Source: Corynebacterium lemuris (GTDB lineage Bacteria; Actinomycetota; Actinomycetes; Mycobacteriales; Mycobacteriaceae). Taken from it: 64,000 bases of DNA. The stretch is from the NCBI RefSeq assembly GCF_024919295.1, contig NZ_JANWTC010000005.1, positions 124,001-188,000 of the forward strand, read 5' to 3'. Both the position numbers and the translations under genes were made by a program. Within the stretch, counting starts at the first letter, position 1. Every line of letters starts with the position of its first letter. The notes below the pieces were generated by a model. The model did no database searches, was not told where the DNA came from, and saw only the letters and a list, made by a program, of their open reading frames with translations. Shown here one piece after another: positions 24,243-31,047 of the stretch.

Positions 24243-24293
24243 GGTGTTACAGCTTCTTCATCACACTATGATAACGATTTCTCGGGAACTGCG

Positions 24294-24947
24294 TCACCAG
24301 GCGTTACCGGGTTCCCCGTGCTGGCGGACCCAGGCGTGCATGGCGATACCTGCGGCGACCCCCGCGTTGATGGAGCGGGTGGAGCCGAACTGCGCGATCG
24401 AGCATGTCATCAGGGCACCCTCGGCGGCCTCGGGGGTGATACCCGGCCCCTCCTGGCCGAACAGCAGGAGACATTCCCGCGGCAGGGTGGCCGTCTCCAG
24501 CGGAATCGAGCCGGGGGTGTTGTCGATGGCCACCACCGTCAGATCATTGCGGATCGCCCAGACCAGCAGGGAATGGACATCCGGATGATGCATGAGGTGC
24601 TGGTAGCGGTCGGTGACCATCGCACCGCGCCGGTTCCACCGCCGGCGTCCGACGATGTGGACCGTGTCCACCGCGAAGGCATTGGCGGTGCGCACGACGG
24701 TACCGATGTTGGCGTCGTTTTCGAAGTTCTCGATCGCCACGTGCAGCGGGTGCCGCCGCTTATCGATGTCCGCCACGATCGCCTCGCGCGACCAGTAACG
24801 GTAGGCATCCATGACGTTGCGGCGGTCACCGTGTTCGAGCAGCTCCGGGTCATAGCGTTCACCGGTGGGCCACTCCCCTTCCCAGGGGCCGACCCCGTGC
24901 CTGCCCTCACCCCACTCGGTGGGGCCCTTAAGCGAGTCCAAGATCAT
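24294..24947 (-). CDS. SpoU/TrmH-family RNA 2'-O-methyltransferase
   Basis: About 217 residues with the SPOUT fold signatures: IENFENDANIGTVVRTANAFAVDTVHIVG (motif 1, catalytic Arg), LLLFGQEGPGITPEA (motif 2), and IAQFGSTRSINAGVAAGIAMHAW (motif 3). It transfers a methyl group from SAM to a ribose 2'-OH in rRNA or tRNA; the exact target is not deducible. I choose ATG 24947 (MILDSLKGPTEWG), which overlaps the last 20 bases of pyrE in another frame. A longer frame to 24998 would overlap more and carries no conserved sequence. Close coupling to pyrE on the same strand is typical of corynebacteria. Confidence 0.87.
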   Translation of the reverse strand: MILDSLKGPTEWGEGRHGVGPWEGEWPTGERYDPELLEHGDRRNVMDAYRYWSREAIVADIDKRRHPLHVAIENFENDANIGTVVRTANAFAVDTVHIVGRRRWNRRGAMVTDRYQHLMHHPDVHSLLVWAIRNDLTVVAIDNTPGSIPLETATLPRECLLLFGQEGPGITPEAAEGALMTCSIAQFGSTRSINAGVAAGIAMHAWVRQHGEPGNAW

Positions 24948-25482
24948 CCAGGCCCAGCAGGTGGCGGTACTCCAGACCCTCCGCGCGGATGACCTCATCC
25001 GCCCCGGTCGCCCGGTCGACGACGGTCGCTACACCGACGACCTCCGCGCCGATCTCGCGCAGCGCGGCGACAGCGGTCAGCGGGGAGTTCCCGGTGGTCG
25101 TGGTGTCCTCCACCACGAGCACCTTCTTCCCCACCACATCCGGGCCCTCCACGCGGCGCTGCATGCCGTGCTTCTTGGCCTCCTTGCGCACGACGAAGGA
25201 ATCGATGGGGCGGCCTCCGGCGTGCATGACGGCGGTGGCCACCGGATCCGCGCCCAGGGTCAGCCCACCCACGGACGCGAAATCCCAGTCTGCGGTGAGC
25301 TCGCGCAGGAGTTCACCGATCAGGCTGGAGGCCCGGTTGTGCAGGGTCGCCCGCCGCAGGTCGACGTAGTAGTCGGCCTCCTTGCCCGAGGACAGGGTCA
25401 CTCTGCCGTGGACCACGGCAAGTTCCTTGACCAGCTCAGCCAGTTCGGCGAGCTTCTCCTGGTTGACGGCGGGGTTCGTCAT
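24928..25482 (-). CDS. pyrE: Orotate phosphoribosyltransferase
   Basis: Orotate + PRPP to OMP, the fifth step of pyrimidine synthesis. From ATG 25482 the protein is 184 residues. It contains VHGRVTLSSGKEADYYVDLRRATL, GGLTLGADPVA, VVRKEAKKHG and the PRPP-binding VLVVEDTTTTGNSPLTAV. The start is fixed by GGAGGA eight bases upstream; an in-frame extension to 25548 has no ribosome site. The end overlaps the methyltransferase gene by 20 bases. The gene upstream (25560) is only 77 bp from the pyrE start and on the same strand. Confidence 0.95.
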   Translation of the reverse strand: MTNPAVNQEKLAELAELVKELAVVHGRVTLSSGKEADYYVDLRRATLHNRASSLIGELLRELTADWDFASVGGLTLGADPVATAVMHAGGRPIDSFVVRKEAKKHGMQRRVEGPDVVGKKVLVVEDTTTTGNSPLTAVAALREIGAEVVGVATVVDRATGADEVIRAEGLEYRHLLGLDDLGLA

Positions 25483-25559
25483 GACGCGGGGTCCTCCTGG
25501 GGCCGAAGAAGAATATCTGTTGTCAACCAGCATAGATTCACGGCCCACGCGGGGGTCGA

Positions 25560-26732
25560 TCAGGCCTTCGGCCCGTCCCCGAATATCGAGGGACCACGGC
25601 GCAGATCCCGCGGCATCTGCACGCCCCGGGGATGGTCACGGTGCGAGCCGTCCGCGATCGGGGCGACTTCGTCTGCTCCCACGGTGGGTGGTTCCACCAC
25701 ACCGCGGGCGACCGGCAGCCGCCGACTGGGCATGTCGAGCGGCTCCTCCGGACGCTGCACGAGGGGCCGTGCCCCGCCTTCCGCACCACCTGCGACCAGT
25801 TCCAGCACCCCGAAACCGGGCTTCGGTGGATCGGCCATCTGGCGGGTGGGGTCCATGCCGTCCAGCTGGAGGATATACGTCGCGGTGGTGCGCGGGGGCA
25901 GTGCGCGGGCAGCATCGGCGAGCAGGGCGAGCGGGGCGAGCATCTGCTCCCAGTCCCCGGAGTGGGAGCCACGCCCGGTCTGGGCGAGGACCCAGTCCGA
26001 CTCCAGCCACACGGCGGTGACAATCGCCGGCAACTGTCCGAGAGCCGTGGTCACCCGCTCATCCACCAGCCGCTCCGCCACACCCGTGTCCGTGGCCAGC
26101 ACCCGGAAATCCTCCAACGTGAACGCCTCGATGAGGTCCGGGGAGGACTCCTGCTCGGGTGTGCCCACCCGGCGCGCGTCAATGACCACGTCCGAGGCCG
26201 CACCCCGACGCACCGCCATGACGTTCACCCCACCCAGGTCCATGAGCACCATCTCGTGGCCGAAGGCCTGTCCGCTGACGATGTCCTTCGCGGCCGCGCC
26301 GCTGGCGGCGGCCCCGCGGGACCATTCGTCGTTGAGCCAGTCGTCGGAACGGGAGAACTCGAAGCCCTTGTCCTCCGCCCAGGAACGGCGCTCACGGCGC
26401 AGGGAGCCGGGCAGGGTCAACCCGGTGCGCCGCTCCGGTACAACCACCGGGGCAGGGGGTGGCGGGGCGGGGGCCTGGGTTTCAGTGGTGTCCTCCCCCG
26501 TCGATTCCGGTTCCACGACTGCTACGGGTTCCGGTTCGGCTACAAGCTCAGCCACAGGCTCAGGAATCGGCTCCGGATCCGCTGCTGCGTCCACGGGAGC
26601 CTCCTCCGGGACGGTCTCCGTCGCGGGCGCAGGTTCGGGCCGGTCCGCGGTCCGCTGACGGGCGTCGAGACGCCACAGCAGAGCCGCCGCACCGGCGGCA
26701 AGCGCAGCGAGAGCAAAGGCAATGATGGACAT
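25560..26732 (-). CDS. Membrane-anchored protein of unknown function with Pro/Glu-rich linker
   Basis: About 390 residues. One N-terminal membrane helix (MSIIAFALAALAAGAAALLWRL), then a low-complexity Pro/Glu/Ala/Val segment to about residue 110 (repeats of PEPEPV type), then a soluble domain with LPGSLRRERRSWAEDKGFEF, MVLMDLGGVNVMAVRR, ALGQLPAIVTAVWLESDWVLAQTGRGS and LPPRTTATYILQLDG, ending in a Pro/Arg tail. I do not recognise the family; similar proteins sit upstream of pyrE in corynebacteria. ATG 26732, GTG 26735 and TTG 26744 are all in frame. On the minus strand TATTGT lies 8 nt before ATG 26732, so a leaderless start is possible. Confidence 0.72.
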   Translation of the reverse strand: MSIIAFALAALAAGAAALLWRLDARQRTADRPEPAPATETVPEEAPVDAAADPEPIPEPVAELVAEPEPVAVVEPESTGEDTTETQAPAPPPPAPVVVPERRTGLTLPGSLRRERRSWAEDKGFEFSRSDDWLNDEWSRGAAASGAAAKDIVSGQAFGHEMVLMDLGGVNVMAVRRGAASDVVIDARRVGTPEQESSPDLIEAFTLEDFRVLATDTGVAERLVDERVTTALGQLPAIVTAVWLESDWVLAQTGRGSHSGDWEQMLAPLALLADAARALPPRTTATYILQLDGMDPTRQMADPPKPGFGVLELVAGGAEGGARPLVQRPEEPLDMPSRRLPVARGVVEPPTVGADEVAPIADGSHRDHPRGVQMPRDLRRGPSIFGDGPKA

Positions 26733-26803
26733 CACCCTCGACAATAGTGCGCAGGAGCCCCTCCGCGGGGCTGATGCACGTTCATCGGTTCGCCGCAGGT
26801 CCG

Positions 26804-27643
26804 CTAGAGGCCGCGCTCAACCGGGTTGGCGGGGTCAGCGGACCACTGGGACCAGCCGCAGACATAATGCGCGGCGGCACCCAGGCCAGCATGGTCCATG
26901 GCGGCCAGCAGCAGGGCGGAATGGTTGCCCGAACCGGAGTAGACGATGGCCCCCTCACCGGAGGTGATGCCGTGGCCCGCGAAGATCTCCCGGACCTCCT
27001 CCCGCGGACGGATCATCTGGTCCTCGTCGTAGAACGCGTCTGCGGGGATGTTCACCGCACCCGGGATGTGACCCGCCTTGAGGTCCAGGATCTCGCGCTG
27101 GCCGGCGAAGCGGCGGGGCTCGCGTGCGTCGATGAGCAGCCCACCTGCGTCGATGTGCCCGCGCACATCGTCTATGTCAGCGACCGGCAGCGCCCCGGCC
27201 TTCACGGTGCCGCCGTTGGGTGTGACGAAGTTGCCCGGACCACCGACGATCGGCAGGTTGCGGCGGTCCCAGGCGCGCAGACCGCCGTCCAGGACCTGCA
27301 CATCACTCAGCCCCGCCCAGCGCAGCATCCACCACGCCCGGGCGGCCATGAGCCCACGCCCCTCGTCGTAGACCACGACCCGACTGTGGTCGCTCAGACC
27401 CCAGCGCCGGAACCAGCCCTGCAGCTGGTGCGGTTCGGGCATGGGGTTGCGCCCCTGGCCGGAACCGGGAACACCTGCCAGGGCGGAGGCCGGGTCACAG
27501 AACAGGGCGGTCGGCACATGCTCGGACTTGAATCGGCGGTAGCCCGCCCCCTCCTGCGGTGCCCAGAAGGCCCCGAGAACGGTCTGTCGACGGGCGTGGT
27601 AGATGTCGTCGCGCAGGTCCTGTGCAGTCACAAAAGTGCTCAT
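26804..27643 (-). CDS. Rhodanese-domain sulfurtransferase-like protein lacking the catalytic cysteine
   Basis: 279 residues with two rhodanese domains (about 1-130 and 155-279), the layout of thiosulfate/3-mercaptopyruvate sulfurtransferases. Domain 1 has VVYDEGRGLMAARAWWMLRWAG and VLDGGLRAW; domain 2 has LLIDAREPRRFAG and LKAGHIPGAVNIP. The active-site loop, normally CGSGxxA or CRxG, reads YSGSGNHSA: Ser236 (codon 26938-26936) replaces the persulfide-forming Cys. A GC-rich region with otherwise intact domains argues against a pseudogene. It may be a regulator or a binding protein, or use other chemistry. ATG 27643 is chosen; a very long open frame continuing upstream mirrors the divergent MFS gene and is not coding. 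The divergent MFS starts 58 bp away. Confidence 0.88.
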   Translation of the reverse strand: MSTFVTAQDLRDDIYHARRQTVLGAFWAPQEGAGYRRFKSEHVPTALFCDPASALAGVPGSGQGRNPMPEPHQLQGWFRRWGLSDHSRVVVYDEGRGLMAARAWWMLRWAGLSDVQVLDGGLRAWDRRNLPIVGGPGNFVTPNGGTVKAGALPVADIDDVRGHIDAGGLLIDAREPRRFAGQREILDLKAGHIPGAVNIPADAFYDEDQMIRPREEVREIFAGHGITSGEGAIVYSGSGNHSALLLAAMDHAGLGAAAHYVCGWSQWSADPANPVERGL

Positions 27644-27688
27644 ACCCCGGGAGTGTAGAGGGGGTTCTGCTCCACCGCAGAATCCACA

Positions 27689-27694
27689 TATGAT
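27689..27694 (+). promoter_or_regulatory. -10 element giving a leaderless MFS transcript
   Basis: TATGAT ends 6 bp before the GTG start at 27701, so transcription should begin at or next to the start codon. Confidence 0.55.
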
Positions 27695-27700
27695 ATCCCT

Positions 27701-29047
27701 GTGCGGCCATTCCACCATGTGCTGGTGAACACTCTGCTCGCGAACATCACGACGAGCTTCCTCTGGTTCTGCCTCGCCTTCTGGGTCTACCTGGAAACCC
27801 GTAACGTCGGCCTGACCGGTGTGATCAACGGCCTGTACATGGTTCTGCTGACGGTCGGCTCCGTCTTCTTCGGTTCCGTTGTCGACCACCACCGCAAGAA
27901 GACGGTCATGGTCTTCGCCGCGACCACCACGCTGGCCTTCTTCGGTCTCGCCGCGCTCGTGTGGATCCTGTGGGTCGACCCGGGACAGGTGCGTGCCGAC
28001 GACCCCGCCATCATCGCCTTCGCCATCCTCGTCCTGGCCGGCGCCGTGGTCGAGCAGATGCGCAACATCGCCCTGTCTACGACAGTGACGCTGCTGGTTC
28101 CTGAGTCCGGGCGGGACCGGGCCAACGGTCTGGTCGGCATGGTGCAGGGCATCGCCTTCTTCATCACCTCGGTGTTCTCCGGGCTGTCGATCGGCTACCT
28201 GGGTATGGAGACCTCCCTGTGGATAGCCCTGGGGCTGACAATCCTGGCCCTGGTCCACCTGCTGCCCATCCGGATCCGGGAGACGGGCATCGTCACCACC
28301 GCCGATCCGGACGGTGCGGGGGACGTGACCACCGCCGGTCTGGATCTGCGCGGCTCCTGGGCGGCCATCCGGATGGTCCCGGGACTGCTGGCCCTGATCC
28401 TGTTCTCCTCCTTCAACAACCTCATGGGTGGGGTCTACACCGCACTCATGGACCCCTACGGCCTGGAGATGTACGGCCCGCAGCTGTGGGGTGTGGTCCT
28501 GGCGGTGACCTCCGCCGGGTTTATCCTCGGCGGGCTGGCGGTGTCGAAGGTGGGGCTGGGGAAGAACCCGGTGCGGACCCTGCTCCTGGTCAACCTTGTG
28601 GCTGCCCTGATCGGCGGGGTCTTCACACTGCGGGAATGGTGGTGGCTCTTCGCCCTGGGCATGCTCGTCTTCATGTCGATCACGCCCGCCGCGGAGGCCG
28701 CAGAACAGACGATCCTGCAACGGGTGGTGCCCTTCCGCCAGCAGGGCCGGGTCTTCGGCCTGGCGATAGCGGTGGAGATGGCCGCCAACCCGGTCTCCGG
28801 GATCCTCGTGGCGGTGGTGGCGCAGGCCTACGTCATCCCGTGGATGACCACCCCTTCCGGGCGTGGCATGTTCGGCTGGCTGCTCGGCGAGGGCGACACC
28901 CGCGGGATGGCGCTGATGGTGGTGGCCGCCAGTCTGGTGATGCTGGTGGTGGTCATCCTCGCCTTCTTCTCCCGCCCCTACCGCCGGCTCTCGGAGTATT
29001 ACGCGAACACGAGCCAGGATGTGGCGGGGCAGGCCGCGCAGAGCTGA
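27701..29047 (+). CDS. MFS transporter
   Basis: 448 residues, about twelve membrane helices in two halves of six. The N-terminal half has FGSVVDHHRKKTVMVFAAT in loop 2-3 (the MFS motif A region, with HHRKK basic residues), and VEQMRNIALSTTVTLLVPESGRDRANGLVGM in loop 4-5 places it near the MFS_3/enterobactin-exporter-like and tetracycline-efflux-like proteins (drug or siderophore export). Substrate not deducible. GTG 27701 is chosen because the protein begins MRPFHHVLVNTLLANITTSF right at helix 1 and there is no ribosome site; the -10 at 27689-27694 implies a leaderless mRNA. It ends 9 bp before the convergent DUF4265 gene. Confidence 0.82.
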   Translation: MRPFHHVLVNTLLANITTSFLWFCLAFWVYLETRNVGLTGVINGLYMVLLTVGSVFFGSVVDHHRKKTVMVFAATTTLAFFGLAALVWILWVDPGQVRADDPAIIAFAILVLAGAVVEQMRNIALSTTVTLLVPESGRDRANGLVGMVQGIAFFITSVFSGLSIGYLGMETSLWIALGLTILALVHLLPIRIRETGIVTTADPDGAGDVTTAGLDLRGSWAAIRMVPGLLALILFSSFNNLMGGVYTALMDPYGLEMYGPQLWGVVLAVTSAGFILGGLAVSKVGLGKNPVRTLLLVNLVAALIGGVFTLREWWWLFALGMLVFMSITPAAEAAEQTILQRVVPFRQQGRVFGLAIAVEMAANPVSGILVAVVAQAYVIPWMTTPSGRGMFGWLLGEGDTRGMALMVVAASLVMLVVVILAFFSRPYRRLSEYYANTSQDVAGQAAQS

Positions 29048-29056
29048 GCCGGCCGG

Positions 29057-29452
29057 CTAATCAGGTGCGATCTGCACGACGCCCTGCTCCGCCAGATCGT
29101 CCAGGTAGGCCCGGATCCCCTCCCCCGGTGCGTCCGGGGGCAGATTGAGGACCAGCAGATCGGGCAGCGGATGTTCCAGACGGCAACCCATGGCCGCCAG
29201 ACGCCGGCGGAGGGCGGGGAGGAAGGGGGTGTCGACAAGCAGACGCAGGGTGGTGTTGCCCCCGGGCACGACCACGCGGTCGATATGGAGGCTGCCGCCG
29301 ACGGTGACGCAGGAGACGATGTCACCGAGCGCGAGTCCCTCGGCCACGACCGGGATGGAGTGCAGGACATAATGCCCGCCACCCAGCGGATCAGCGGCGA
29401 GTTCCTCGGAGTCGACACCCGGCAGTGCCACCGGCGCGATGAGAATGACCAT
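29057..29452 (-). CDS. DUF4265-like protein
   Basis: 131 residues, soluble. VDSEELAADPLGGGHYVLHSIPVVAEGLALGDIVSCVTV fits the DUF4265 N-terminal pattern (a Trp/Ala-E-x-LG-x-x-xY-x-L-x-x-IP core followed by GLxxGDIV), then GGNTTLRLLVDTP and LRRRLAAMGCRLEHPLPDLLVLNLPPDA. Function unknown. The start ATG 29452 lies 10 bp after the stop of the glgC-like gene on the same strand, so the two are likely one transcript. The frame is open upstream into the glgC-like gene, but that extension is a shadow of it. Confidence 0.68.
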   Translation of the reverse strand: MVILIAPVALPGVDSEELAADPLGGGHYVLHSIPVVAEGLALGDIVSCVTVGGSLHIDRVVVPGGNTTLRLLVDTPFLPALRRRLAAMGCRLEHPLPDLLVLNLPPDAPGEGIRAYLDDLAEQGVVQIAPD

Positions 29453-29462
29453 GTCGGCTGCG

Positions 29463-30638
29463 CTACGGGGTGAGCGCGTCACCCTGGTCGGTGGAGGAAC
29501 CGTCGACCAGGACGGTGATGTTGCCGGGGCCCGGTTTCGTCCGGCCGACGCGCCCGGTGGGGATGGTGACCCCGTGGTCGGCGATGACGGACTCCAGGTG
29601 CGCCCCGGCCGGGACGACGGCATCGCCGATGAGCACCGAGCGCGACACCTTCGCCCCCTTCTCCACCGTGACCCCGGGGCCGATGAGGCTGTGCTCGACC
29701 TCGCCGGCGATGCGGGCCCCGGGGCAGACCATGCTGGCGGACACGGAGGCACCGTCGTCGATGCGGGCCGGATAGCTGACGGCCAGATTGCCCAGCACCG
29801 GCCAGTCGGGGTGGTCGAACCGGATACCGGTGCCCTCGATGAGTTCCATGTGCGCCCGGAAATAAGCGTCGATGGTGCCCAGATCCCGCCAGTAGCCGCC
29901 CATCCGGTACTCGTGCGTCCGCCCCTGGGCCACCAGGTGCGGGACGATCGTCTCACCGTAGTCCCCCAACCGGGAACCGTCGGCGTCCGGGTCGTCGCCG
30001 AGGAGCTCGTCGATGGCCCGGACCAGCGCCTCGAAACGGTAGATGAAGACCTCGGTGGCGACGACCTGACCGGCCGGTTCCTCCGGCTTGTAGTCGTAGG
30101 AGGTGACCACCCCCTGCCTGTCCGAGCTGACCACACCGTAGCGGGAGGGGTCCTCGTCGATCTCCGTGGTCACGATCGTCAGGTCACTGCCTCGTTCCCG
30201 GTGCTGCGCCAGTACGGGGCGGAGATCCAGCTGGTAGAGATGGTCGGCACTGAGTACGACGACGGTGTCCGCCCCGAACTCCGCCAACGCATCCAGCTGC
30301 TGGAACAGCGCATGGCCGTTGCCCTCGGAGAAGCCGTCCCGGTCGTTGCCGTCCCGCTCCCCGGGCGGCAGGATCCGCAGTCCCCGGCGGGTGCCGTCCA
30401 GGTCCCACGGTCGGCCACCGGCCAGATGCCGGTTGAGCAGACCGGGACGGTACTGCTCGACGATCCACACGTCGCGCAGGCCCGAGTGGGCCAGGTTGGA
30501 GAGTGGGACGTCGATGAGCCGGTAGGAACCGGCCAGCGGCACCGCCGGTTTCGGACGGGAGTCGGTCAGCGGGGACAGTCGGCTGCCGCGCCCACCCGCA
30601 AGGATGAGGGCGACCACGGTGGAGGCATCGTCGTTCAT
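29463..30638 (-). CDS. Glucose-1-phosphate adenylyltransferase-like nucleotidyltransferase (GlgC family)
   Basis: 391 residues. VVALILAGGRGSRLSPLTDSRPKPAVPLAGSYRLIDVPLSNL is the GlgC nucleotide-binding and activator-lysine block; FSEGNGHALFQQLD, VVVLSADHLYQLDL, VATEVFIYR and GGYWRDLGTIDAYFRAHMEL are further ADP-glucose pyrophosphorylase motifs. The C-terminal third has left-handed beta-helix repeats (LIGPGVTVEKGAKVSRSVLIGDAVVPAGAHLE). It would make ADP-glucose from ATP and glucose-1-P. Typical GlgC is about 400-410 residues; the region between VEQYRPGLLNRHL and LRILPP is shortened. No other glycogen gene is adjacent, so it may be a second, specialised copy. Its partner is the DUF4265 gene 10 bp downstream. 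Confidence 0.82.
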   Translation of the reverse strand: MNDDASTVVALILAGGRGSRLSPLTDSRPKPAVPLAGSYRLIDVPLSNLAHSGLRDVWIVEQYRPGLLNRHLAGGRPWDLDGTRRGLRILPPGERDGNDRDGFSEGNGHALFQQLDALAEFGADTVVVLSADHLYQLDLRPVLAQHRERGSDLTIVTTEIDEDPSRYGVVSSDRQGVVTSYDYKPEEPAGQVVATEVFIYRFEALVRAIDELLGDDPDADGSRLGDYGETIVPHLVAQGRTHEYRMGGYWRDLGTIDAYFRAHMELIEGTGIRFDHPDWPVLGNLAVSYPARIDDGASVSASMVCPGARIAGEVEHSLIGPGVTVEKGAKVSRSVLIGDAVVPAGAHLESVIADHGVTIPTGRVGRTKPGPGNITVLVDGSSTDQGDALTP

Positions 30639-30690
30639 GGGGACATGGTACGGCGGTTCATCCGTCGGCTGCGGAACGGTGCGGACGCGC

Positions 30691-30978
30691 TCAATGGTCC
30701 CGCAACGCCGTGATCAGCTCATCCTTCTTCATCGAGGAACGGCCCGCAATGTCCAGCTCGGCGGCCCGCTTGCGTAGTTCGTCGACGGTCCAGTCCTCGT
30801 AGCTGCCGGCCCGGCCGCCCTTCCCGCCCACCTCCTCCCGGGAGGTGTTCGCCGCAGCGTTGGCGATGCGGGCGGCCTTCTCCTTGCTCGCACCGTCCTC
30901 CCGCAGGGATTCGTAGAGCTCGCCGTCCTTGACCGACGGTCCGCCCGGGGTTTTCTCGGGGTTCTTGTCCTGTGCCAT
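30691..30978 (-). CDS. Small DUF7218/Rho_N-domain protein
   Basis: 95 residues, highly charged, soluble. The N-terminal half is Lys/Glu/Ala-rich (GELYESLREDGASKEKAARIANAAAN); the C-terminal half, YEDWTVDELRKRAAELDIAGRSSMKKDELITALR, is a Rho_N/SAP-like helix-extended-loop-helix motif that in other proteins binds nucleic acid. Similar small proteins are widespread in actinobacteria; the role is unknown. ATG 30978 is preceded by GGGGTC on the minus strand. It lies between the clpB terminator and the glgC-like gene (52 bp to the latter's start). Confidence 0.8.
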   Translation of the reverse strand: MAQDKNPEKTPGGPSVKDGELYESLREDGASKEKAARIANAAANTSREEVGGKGGRAGSYEDWTVDELRKRAAELDIAGRSSMKKDELITALRDH

Positions 30979-31004
30979 GACCCCGAGGGTAGTGGCGGAA
31001 CGAC

Positions 31005-31037
31005 GAAGTGCGCGGTCGTGTGGGGACCGCGCACTTC
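31005..31037 (-). terminator. Terminator of clpB
   Basis: A perfect 13-bp stem (31005-31017 with 31025-31037), 7-nt loop, 10 bp beyond the clpB stop codon. Confidence 0.75.
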
Positions 31038-31047
31038 AGCAGCACTT

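Noticed and set aside
26756-26772. AGCCCC/GGGGCT hairpin after the rhodanese
   Set aside because: A 6-bp stem is too short in this base composition to be called a terminator.
26804-28720. Very long minus-strand frame covering the rhodanese and the MFS gene
   Set aside because: Only the part to 27643 has rhodanese sequence. The rest is low complexity (His/Gln/Gly-rich) and mirrors the plus-strand MFS gene, which has a full set of membrane helices.
29453-30136. Upstream extension of the DUF4265 gene
   Set aside because: Falls inside the glgC-like gene, which carries clear GlgC motifs in its own frame; the extension is Ser/Arg-rich and not protein-like.
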